Below, one piece after another: positions 1 through 9,610 of a stretch of 64,000 bases of DNA (the stretch's first letter is position 1; every line of letters begins with the position of its first letter). The stretch is from the NCBI GenBank assembly GCA_905331475.1, contig CAJNYU010001767.1:62001-126000 (forward strand), written 5' to 3'. This DNA comes from Rotaria socialis (taxonomy: Eukaryota > Rotifera > Eurotatoria > Philodinida > Philodinidae). A program made the position numbers and the translations under genes. The notes under the pieces are model-generated. The model made no database searches, was not told the DNA's origin, and saw only the letters and a program-made list of their open reading frames with translations.

Positions 1-592
1 AACATGTCACTTCATTTGGAACACCAGTACAATAAAATCCTGCACGAACCAAATTTTCAATACTTGGTGAATTTTCAGGCCAAATAATTTTAGAAAATGT
101 TGCTTCTCGTTTTGATATTTCAGCCATTGTTGGATGTGATGGTTGAAAGTCTTCGTCTAATTTATCATTAATTATTTTTGGAGAGCATTTTTTTGAAGGC
201 ATCGAAAGAACAAATGGGCATTGAGGAGAAATTCGCTGATGAACTTCACTGGGATCATCATTTATTGTCCACTGTTGACACGCTTTATGACAATAAAGAC
301 AAAGTACTCGGTCGTTTATATTACATGAAAACCAACCAGCAGATATCATCGATTCTTTATTTGGTATAAAATGTGGCCAATGACTAAGACTTTGAATTCG
401 ATATTGCTTTATTGTTTCCGATTCATTGAAACAATATTTCTTTTTTTCAATATTCGATTCTTCTTTTAAAACACGTGTACCTAGCGCGATCAGATTTTTT
501 GATTCTTCAGTTTTACTTACAAGAGAACAACTATAGTGTAGATGAGATTGTTTATTGAAATCTTCAGTTTGAGTCATGGATCTAGTAGCCAT
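1..592 (-). CDS. BIR-domain (IAP-like) protein, 5' part, truncated by window edge
   Basis: Reading leftwards from the ATG at 592-590, the frame stays open to base 1 (197 codons, no stop). A TAA in the same frame lies ten codons upstream of this ATG, so it is the first possible start. Residues 65-127 form a complete BIR zinc fold: 'SLSHWPHFIPNKESMISAGWF' style spacing, then Cys98-x2-Cys101-x16-His118-x6-Cys125, exactly the BIR ligand spacing. A second BIR begins near residue 162 (REATFSK, WP, LVRAGFYCTG) and runs off the edge. The first ~60 residues are Ser/Lys/Glu-rich and unlike any domain I know. BIR proteins bind caspases or act in ubiquitin signalling and cytokinesis; a C-terminal RING would lie outside the window. 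Function beyond 'tandem BIR protein' is inference. Confidence 0.85.
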   Translation of the reverse strand, partial: MATRSMTQTEDFNKQSHLHYSCSLVSKTEESKNLIALGTRVLKEESNIEKKKYCFNESETIKQYRIQSLSHWPHFIPNKESMISAGWFSCNINDRVLCLYCHKACQQWTINDDPSEVHQRISPQCPFVLSMPSKKCSPKIINDKLDEDFQPSHPTMAEISKREATFSKIIWPENSPSIENLVRAGFYCTGVPNEVTC

Positions 593-2903
593 ATCAATTT
601 GATTGAATTCAGTAATAAGTTATGAATGATAAGTTACACTTTTCATGCATGCTTATTTAAATGAATATTCTTATCAAGGGAAAATATTTTCGTGATTTGT
701 TTTTTTTGTAAATTTACTCGTTTTACAATACACTTGGAAAGAGCCCTTACGTCATGTGGTATTTTTCATTCTTTCCCCATCCACGTGAGAGAAAAGGACA
801 AATAACACCTTTTATGGTTTTTGTTTACTTTAGGCAGACAAAAATAATATTAAAAAAATTTTCCTGTGTTCTTTCGAATTTCACGCAGATGAATAGTTTC
901 TCGTTCTGTTTTTTTTATTCATTCGTCATGAATTATTCTTTCTATCGAGTAGTAGGTTTAAATTTCCTCCCAAACAAAATTGGAATTTTTTCTTTAATAT
1001 TTTGTAATTGAATCACAATAAAATTTTAACCCGTCGTTTGTTTTTATTTTAGAACATTTGATCATACTAGCAATTATATTTTAGTTTACTTGTTAGTGAA
1101 ACAAGCTTCAGTCATAAATAAAATCCTTATTTTATCTTTCAATGGATTTTAAATATTTACGGAAATAAAAGTATTGAATTTCTCATCGTTTTAAAGTTTA
1201 ATATTCAACCATACACATTCTATATAAAATATAAAACTGCAAAGTTACATTTCTTTTCTTTTCACTGGATAAATCATAATAATAAAAAACATGATATTTT
1301 TCATTGGATAGTCGTAACGTACATAACACATTTTTTTTTTGTCTACTTCTGCTTGTTGTAGACTGCGGTAATAACGAATAGCCCTTGACAAATACTATAT
1401 ACTTTTGATTTTTCTAAATGAGTAGTTTCACTATTAATAACATTTTTTGTGAAAATAACATGTTCATTAGTTGACGTTTGGTTATTTCACATACGGGTAA
1501 TAACCATACGTTCGAAAACACAAATCATGGGTGATCGAAAATGCTGATATTTGTTTTGAATTGAAAGGTATCTAATCATTAATATCGGATTTCTAATAAT
1601 TCAAGGGTCTTTTTAAAAACTAATATTGATTCAGGCCGATTTGTTATTTTCGCAGATATTGACATTAATTTAAATGTAATTTTCTTGATGGTAGTACAAA
1701 ATCAACAGACTTTGATTGTTGTAAAATTCGATACGAAATAAATTGTCATCAATAAACTTGAACTGTTGTGGTTTTAGAGTTTATTCAACTAATTTTATTA
1801 TTTGTAAAAAAGCTTCATAGCTGAGTATTTCTCAATAAGAGACACACTATAATATTTCTGCTCGAATTGGAATATTGAAATATTCTTCACTCTGATATAT
1901 TCTATAGGAAACAATTTTGTTTTTATACTATTCGAAGCTAAACTAAAATTGTTTTTATTTTCTCCGTCAAAACCTCGTGACTGCATTAGCAATGGAAGCT
2001 GATATCAACAAAAACAAATGTAATATACTTCATCAAAACTCAAGCGACATATATTAATCTGTTTGAGCAAAATTTAAGATTATCAAAACCAATATCCTAA
2101 TATAACTTTGTTTGTTAAACCGTGATGTGGATTTTTAGTATCATTAAAACGTGCGAGATCAATGATTAATAACATGAAGTAAACCGGAAAACAAAAATAT
2201 CACGTATGTTTGTTAAGCATACAGAGACCCCTACGACTCAAATATACATTTCTTTCATTCGAATCAGTTTATGATTCAGGGCGATTTATTAATAATGAAG
2301 AGTTTGAATGCATGGCAAATACTTTACAAAAGAAGAATTGATGTAACGAATGATGGCTGAAGCGATTTATTACATGTTATCATTTATAGTTTACATTTAT
2401 TTTAAGATAAAATGATAACAAATGAGATATAAAAAAGATAAATTTGATAAATTTATGATATTTTTCCAAGAAGAATACTCAAGTAGAAACTATTCAATGA
2501 TGAATCTAGAGTGCTTACAAATAATACATAATAATGGCTGGAAATTTCAATTTTACATAAGAAAATTTCTTATTCCTACTGAATACGACGTATCAGAATA
2601 TTATGCGCATGCACAAGACATTATTCATATTGAGCATAAAAAAAAATAAAATAATTCAAAAAGTGAAGTATACTACATAAAGATATGTTCTTTTCAATAA
2701 TCTTAAAAATATCTGACTCACATTCGAATTCAAGTCTTCTATTTTCTTGACATATTTATCGCTTATTTTTCTCAACGAAGACTTCCAATACCGTTTGCTC
2801 ATCGAAACCTTCACGAGACGAAGGCTAAAATTTACTTTTTACTAAAAAAAACTTAAAAAATGCATCTACATGTCAATGATAGTTGGATGCATTGAATTTA
2901 TAT
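593..2903. other. Gene-poor AT-rich stretch upstream of the BIR gene
   Basis: No reading frame here has recognisable protein character; short frames at 754-1011, 1798-1992 and 2422-2649 are low-complexity and show no domain. The promoter of the leftward BIR gene should lie just right of 592, but I see no decisive element. Confidence 0.5.
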
Positions 2904-4329
2904 TTATTCTATTTGATTCTGTTCGAGGTCAAGCATAATAAGCGTCTGTATAAATTTAATTGAAGAAGTGTGTGATAATCAGTAGTGGAAAAAAATTGAC
3001 TATTTACTTGATTAGTTCTGAGAGTATCAACAATATATTGAGTACCCTGTTCTTCGATCTGGTTTATTTTTCGGTGGAATATAGTAAGAACATGTGGAAA
3101 ACGAACACTGCATTCAGATATAACAACGATAAGACAAACAGAATGTTTACTTGATTCGTTTTTACAGCACTAGCAATATGCTGAGCGCCTTGTTTTTCAA
3201 TTTGGTTTCCCTTAAGATATAGTTCGGCAAATATCTGTGTACAATGATCAGAGAAATCTTTGACGAAATGAGAAATCAGCTACTTTGTTTACTTTAAGAA
3301 TGTCAGCGATGTATTCAGTTCCATGTGATTCAATTTGATTTCCTCGCATATTTAGCATTCTAAGCGTCTGTACTCGACCAACAAACAAGCGCATGAAAAA
3401 AATATGCGAGGAAATAATCTTTATGTTTAAATTTATTGCTTTAAATTCAATTTCAATCATGAAATAGATATATATTTACGTTTACAAGTCAACAAGACCA
3501 TCTATTATTACCTTACTTTCTTTTAAGGCATTCGTCAATATCTTCGTATCTGGGATCGATCAGTTTCTATCATTTAAATCTAATCTTTGACACGTTCGAT
3601 TTTGAAAAATGAACTGTTTAAGTTCTAGATTATGATAAAGTAGTAGGATTGCAACAAATCTTTCACATAGTTCAATTTTTTTCTTTTAGAACTTGAAACT
3701 GAGCAAGCCCTTCTAAATAATCATCAATCGTAATGATTTTATTGATTCGTTTATATAATTATTAAAGTCTCTATTTATTTGTGTTCATTTTGTCGGATTA
3801 TTACAGAACATCCAAATTTCTTTCTTTTAGGATGAAACTTTGTAACTCATTTTAAGTGGATTGATATAATCTGAAAATTGTGCCTTCAATTTTTCTTTAA
3901 CAACCGAGATTTTTTTCTGACATTTTTCTATTATATGTCTTTATAATCTCATGTAATAATGTCATAGCTTCCTTAATGCTTAATTTAGTAGATTGAAAAT
4001 CATTAGTATTTTCATCTATTAACTATTGTGCTCGGTTGATTCATTCATCTAAAAACGATTGCATATCTTGTAATTGAATGCTAAAGTTAGTAACAAAATA
4101 AACTCTCTTAATATATCCTTCTAGTATAGATAGTATTAACACTAACCTGCGTTTCTAATACTTTGAGCGTATTATCTTTTGAAATAGATGTATGATCAAC
4201 TAGAAGATAATCAATACAAATGAGTTTTTCACAACACCAATAGTTCAGTTGTTTGTTTTTTGAATGCTGTTCGCATGTCATTGTTTCTGGTAATGTTTTA
4301 TCGGTGGATACTTTCTGATGTGTTTGCAT
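2904..4329 (-). pseudogene. Decayed B-box / coiled-coil / LRR gene (TRIM-like N-terminus, RNI-type repeats)
   Basis: Read on the minus strand. 4329-4200 encodes a worn B-box: the C-x2-H pair (CEQHSKNK) and YWC are kept, the second C-x2-C has become C-x2-Y. 4070-3900 encodes a helical coiled-coil-like stretch (LQDMQSFLDE, TKLSIKEAMTLLHEII) broken by in-frame TGA and TAG. 3690-3525 carries an LRR-like segment (CQRLDLND, ILTNALKESK) with another stop. Then come LRR exons of exactly 28 codons each: 3367-3284 and 3234-3151, both with AG before and GT after, and 3091-3008, whose expected AG acceptor reads AT. A fourth unit starts at 2945 and hits a stop after 13 codons. Each unit has the ribonuclease-inhibitor pattern (GNQIESHG, ADILKVNK). 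Stops plus the lost acceptor make this a pseudogene; the ancestral protein was probably an intracellular recognition or ubiquitin-ligase type protein (inference). Confidence 0.7.
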
Positions 4330-7300
4330 GAGACGAGATTTATGTTACTTCGGATAGCATTCCTAGAATTTTAAAAAATTTTTACATTTGTCACATGTAT
4401 ATTCAACGAGAGTCAATTCACAATCGATAAATAATTTTGAACATTGAATTAAGAAACAAAACGTGGAATCATATATCTGGATAAGAAACTGAATCTTCTA
4501 CAGTTTAAAAAAGTAGGCGTTATTGACCGAATAAAAGAGTCGAAATCAAGGATGAGGTATATATGTAATTTAAACTAATTAAAATTGTTGCTACCATCCT
4601 AATTATGTCTCAATTTTAATATTTTGAAGGGTGACAATACGATTAACTTTTTTTAAACAATGAAAAAATTTACGTGCCGTATGATTCAACTAGATCTCAT
4701 ATCGACCTATTGCGAGGTAATGAACTAAAGTGTTTTTATTTTAATATTTTAAATTCATCATTATTCAATGAAGCTATTTTGTGAATAAATTTATAGCAGT
4801 AAGCATGCGAACAAGGTACAATACGTGAGGCATCAAAAGATTCGTGACAAATCACATACGTAATCAACTGTTCAATTCTACTGTTTTGACTGCATACCAT
4901 AGCAATGAATCAATTTTTAACTTTAAAAAAAATCTCGAACTATTTTCAATCTAAAAGTTATATATGTCAAAAAAATCAAATCTTATTTAGGAATTAAAAT
5001 TTGATTTGTATTAAAACTTGAAGATGTGCGTAGTTACCAGTGATTCGAGTTGAAAATCTCTTTAGAAGAATCACGTCAACGCTATTTATGAACATTTAAA
5101 AGAATAAAAATCATTTAGAATTTCTCAATAAAATAAGTTCAATTAACAATGATAGAAATAAAAGAAGATTCCTGTAAAATGTGATCCATTTGTTTGCACA
5201 CAAAATAATACCCTCAAGTTCTTCATTTGTTGACTTAGAAGGCTTCACAATATTCAATTGTTTATTAATAAATCTTTCTAATTTGATAGAATCTATTCAT
5301 GCCATCACTTTGCTCTCTTTCTCGTTAGTAAAATAGAAACAATTATAATAAAATTATAATTATCACATTATCATGAAAAATAAGTATGAACATTTTTTTA
5401 AAAAGCTCTTAGCCTTCTGCTGTTTGTTTACCATTAACAGTAGTATATTTATTTTTGTCCTGCTTCAGAAAAAAGTCCTTCATTCGTTTGCAACGTGTTT
5501 ACTTTAAAGTTTCAGATTATTTCTACAGGCACGGACAAATATTTTTGGGCTATGTTCTATATATTTCATTTATTTTATCAAATAAAAACACATCAATGTA
5601 GCTGTGAAGAATACCACAATCAATAAAACAAATTTATTGAGAAAGTGTCCGATGAAAAAATGTCGTGAGCTGGAAATGATCATTTTGGAATTATCTTTCT
5701 TCTCATTGGATTACACTTCAGCCCCTTTCTTCTAGTTTCGCGTGTTTCCTCACCACTGTAAGTCGGAAAAAAACGAAACAAGTAAAAATTAACAAATAAT
5801 TTCAGATAGATGGTACAGAGAAGAATGATGTATATTTATATATATTTTATTTTCAGTTATCATATAGATAATGAAGGCTATAATTTTGTGTTGACACTTT
5901 TTCGTATGTTGCACTTCATGTTGATATCAGTGAAGAAGAAGAAATGTCGCACAATCTTTTTCATGCAATAAATGTAAACAAAAAGTATAGTCAATTAGTT
6001 ACTAATAGTATAAGTGCAATGTGTGTGAGAGTATATACTAATGACGAGCAAGATTCAGTTTGACTTTTTGTTTGACCACTTTTCACACATTCAATTATAA
6101 TAAATAATCAAAAGTAAAAGACCCTTGCCCTTATTTATAAGAAGCGACATATTGAATGTCGCTTCAGGATATCAATAGATTTCAAATTTATTTCACAATG
6201 ACAAAAAAAGTATGATTGCAAATGATTTACGTTGAAATAAAATTTAATTTTCACGCTTGATGAGAATTTATTGTGAACTGCAAATAATGACTAATTCGAC
6301 AAGCGATGATACATAAATTTGCTATGTATGCTCTCGAAGCAGTTTTTAAAGACTCAGAATTGGTTTGAACCAAATAAATATCGAAATAAATCGTCAGCTA
6401 AATGAAGAAGTTTAATTTTCTAGTCAAAAAGAAAATGGTCAAGTCTAAACAACTTTAATGACGCTTTCTCGAAAGTATCTTGTCGTTCTAAAGAACGTGT
6501 TGTCAGATCCCATTACAAATATTTGTACAGAAATCATTAAAAATAAAACGAATCACTTATTTCTATTGATTGCTTTACCTCCAGTTATTACGTCGTTTCT
6601 CTTTGAAACCGATTGCTATTTGTATGTGTTTACAAGTTAATAGCAAAATAATTAAAAAGAACTTTTGGTGGTGAAAGTTTTTCTTTCTTTTCACTTATTA
6701 AACTTTGTGCAAATATTTTTCTCGTTAGATGCAAACCATACAAACATTAATCTACATTCTTTTTCTACTTTTCTCTTCGATGACGAATAGATTATGATTC
6801 AATCATTTATATTTTTTCGGAGGTTATGACAAATAGCTTCGTGCTGCATTATATTTCAAAAAGCAATTACGTCGTTGACGATGGCGTTTTTGTCAGAATA
6901 TAAAACTGTTGTGAATGTTTTCATGTAAATATTTTGTCATATGATTCATTGATGCTTTTTATAGATTGCACATACATATGCGAAGCACTCTTTCGTGTTG
7001 CTGTCGAATAATCAGTTATTGGCTGTATAATTGTCACAAGAGAACATTAAATTAGTTACCTAGGTATTTTGATCTTTTTTCTGCTTTTTATCCATTTATA
7101 TTTATATAATTAGAGTCTATATGACTCATTCGACTGAAAACAGATAATTACTTAATGTCTAGTGACAGTAATTGCAATAACATTGTCAAGAACCGTTGAT
7201 TTCAGGGCTGTGAATGTGATAGAATTTCATTCCATCCTATTCTAATTTCATGGGATTTTTTTCTTGTTTTATCATTGAAAATTTCAAGTTATTTTCTTTG

Positions 7301-7527
7301 AAATATGACTTCAGAAAGTATTTTATGCTGGTACTGTATAATAGAATTTAGCATAGTTACACTGATTGCAAATACTATTTCTTCAAAACAAAATCTTCTT
7401 GGTGACTTTCTTTTCTCCTATTTTTCATAGAAAACTTTCGTCTTTTCCAGAAGTTCAAATAATTAAACGTAAAGCGAATAGTTTTTTCTAAGATTTTATT
7501 TAAAAGAAGTAATATGTACATATATGT
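4330..7527. other. Long intergenic AT-rich stretch
   Basis: I see no gene, RNA or clear repeat here. Homopolymer A/T runs and short chance frames (for example 6458-6640) are all that stands out. Confidence 0.5.
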
Positions 7528-7967
7528 CAAACTTGAAACTTGAATTCAATTGAAAATTGAAATTTTCAATATATAAACCAATAGCATTCTGAAGAATCGT
7601 GACTCACACATATATCGCTATGAATTTAAAGTTGAAAATTTCAATTTTGTGAAACACGATCGGAAAGGAGTGTTGAAGTATATAGGTTAGAAATTTGGAC
7701 CCATCCCCCTCGCCCCACAGACCGTTACGGAGAAATTAATTAATCGGCTAATTGGTTAATTAATTAATTTCTCTGTAACGGTCTGTGATGGTTTCTAGAG
7801 ACTCCATACATCATAATATAGGCCGTAACAGAGACGCTTCACAGACCATCACTGACCGTGATAGACGGATTCCAGAAAAGGAGTTTCATCGTGTTTCACA
7901 TCTTAATCCCATAGGGACTTGCGCTAACAGTGTTGCTATTTTCAACTGAATTCAAGTTTCAAGTTTG
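7528..7967. mobile_element. Hairpin-forming non-autonomous element (MITE-like)
   Basis: A ~30-bp terminal inverted repeat (left 7528-7557 beginning CAAACTTGAAACTTGAATTC, right 7938-7967) encloses ~380 bp with further nested inverted repeats. Inner arms carry GTGAAACACGAT near 7650 and its complement near 7880. A strong central hairpin built on CAGACCGTTACGGAGAAATT lies around 7727-7787. There is no coding capacity. Direct repeats AATATGTACA lie a few bases outside both ends (7511-7520 and 7977-7986) and may be a target duplication, but they do not abut the inverted repeat exactly. Confidence 0.55.
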
Positions 7968-8416
7968 AAACTACTGAATATGTACAGGGGAGATTCTGGT
8001 GAATTATGCACAGCTTCAAGTGTTATTGACTTTATCTGAGTTCACAAAGATCTAAAGAATCCCGAGAGACATGAAAGTGAAATCGTGTACGAACAAAAAA
8101 AAATACAATTTAAGTTCTGACGGAATTCAGAAAATTCAAGTTTTGCAATTTCATTCTTAACGAAATCAATAATTTGTAGAAAAATTTCAATATCAAATAA
8201 CTGGTCCAAACATTCACATAGAGCAAACTGAGATGATTGAATTAAGAAAAGAATAATATAAGTTGGTCCTGAGTTTTGAGAGAATCTTTTTATTATATAA
8301 ATTATTCCATGAAGTGGGATAAGACAAAGTGGATTGTCCCATGGAACGACTTTTTCTTTCCATCCCATCCCATTCGGAGCTCTGTTTCGTACAAAAAAGA
8401 AAAACACAGACTTGTA
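7968..8416. other. Inter-element stretch with an unrecognised minus-strand frame
   Basis: A 121-codon minus frame (8407-8042) has protein-like composition in its second half (LFDIEIFLQIIDFVKNEI) but no domain I recognise. It could be a relic of another gene or chance. Confidence 0.25.
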
Positions 8417-8869
8417 GTTGTACGTAGAGGTGTCAGCCGAAGGGGTGAACGGCGGCGGTGGGCAACAATTTTCAATTTTTAAAGATTTCCAGCGGCTTAT
8501 TATTTGAATGAGTAATGTCTTCAGGGGCGGCTGCTACAAATTCTTAAATTGTTTTCCACAGCGGCGGCACCGGTTGATATTTGCAAGTCCTTATGAGACG
8601 GCGGCGGCTGAGTAAAAAATTCGCTGATGAAAATTAAAAGAAAAATGTTCGATTCGATCGCATATGTATTGATGTTAACGGCGGTGGATGACGCTATCAA
8701 AAATTTTTATCTCTTGCAGCGGCGCAACGACGAAAATTGTTTTTTCGCAGCGGCGGCTCCCCAAAAATTCTTAAAGTTACCAGCAATTTGGTGGCGGCGG
8801 CGGCTGATATTATAGAAAACTCGGCTGCTGCGGCGACTCAGCCGCTCGGCTGACACCTCTAGTTGTACG
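8417..8869. mobile_element. hAT-type MITE with 8-bp target duplication
   Basis: Element 8425-8861 (437 bp). It has perfect 16-bp terminal inverted repeats TAGAGGTGTCAGCCGA (8425-8440) and the complement (8846-8861), flanked by identical 8-bp duplications GTTGTACG (8417-8424 and 8862-8869). The 8-bp duplication and a TAGAG-type terminus are hallmarks of the hAT superfamily. The interior is non-coding and unusual here: repeated GGCGGC / CGGCGGCGG clusters separated by AT-rich spacers, standing out sharply in composition. No transposase, so non-autonomous. Confidence 0.85.
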
Positions 8870-8907
8870 AAGAATATAGATGTATCAATTGTATGCTTGA
8901 TCGTATT

Positions 8908-9556
8908 GTGTCAAAGGAATTAGTACAGCTTCGCCGAACTTTATTTTCGCCGACTCCAACTTCGCCGAATAAAAATCTTGACCGAAAAATATCGAATCAA
9001 ATTTTATCCATTCTAGATATAGAATTTTATCCTAACTAATTAGTTTAATAGTGACTTGATTAATTAACCCCATCTGAGTTGGTAACCATCTGAGTTGGTA
9101 ACCAACTGACTTGGTAATCATCTGTGTTGATAACCCACGCACACACCCACACCCTAGGCAGCTGACTTGGTAGCCATCTGAGTTGATAACCCACGCACAT
9201 ACCCACGCACACACTCACGCATACACCCACACCCACACTCACATCTACACCTGTTGGCACCTGATTAAATAAGGCAACAGATATAATTGAGTTGGTTACC
9301 AAGTGAGTTGGCTACCAACTCAGTTGGTTACCAACTCAGATGGTTACCAACTCAGATGGGGTTNTACCAAGTCAGATGGGGTTAATTAATCAAGTCACTA
9401 TTAAAGTAGTTAGTTAGGATAAAATTCTATATCTAGAATGGATCAAATTTGATTCGATATTTTTCGGTCAAGATTTTTATTCGGCAAAGTTGGAGTCGGC
9501 GAAAATAATCATCGGCAAAAAAAGATTCGGCGAAGCTGGAATTTACCGTGTCAAAG
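8908..9556. mobile_element. Non-autonomous element with long TIRs and 9-bp target duplication (Mutator-like)
   Basis: Element 8917-9547 (631 bp) flanked by identical 9-bp repeats GTGTCAAAG (8908-8916 and 9548-9556). The terminal inverted repeats are long, about 150 bp each (left 8917 to ~9075, right ~9380 to 9547). They share CAGCTTCGCCGAA near the ends and the block GATAAAATTCTATATCTAGA further in. Long TIRs with a 9-bp duplication fit the Mutator/MULE superfamily. The centre (9059-9375) is an array of variants of GAGTTGGTAACCATCT in both orientations plus a CACACCCACGC-rich stretch. No transposase. Confidence 0.75.
9059..9375. repeat. Inverted/tandem GAGTTGGTAACC array inside the element
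   Basis: The 16-bp unit GAGTTGGTAACCATCT recurs with variation, first in one orientation (9073-9180) and then as its complement (9288-9360). A CACACCCACGC low-complexity block separates the two halves. One undetermined base (n) lies at 9364, suggesting the array was hard to assemble. Confidence 0.7.
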
Positions 9557-9610
9557 AAAATCCACAGATTATCAATAAAACAATAATTTTATTTTCAGAT
9601 TTTAGATAAT

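Noticed and set aside
178-369. 63-codon plus-strand frame at the window start
   Set aside because: It is the reverse of the BIR coding region, which has clear zinc ligands on the minus strand.
754-1011. 85-codon Phe-rich plus frame
   Set aside because: Composition reflects T-runs; no domain, no splice or promoter context.
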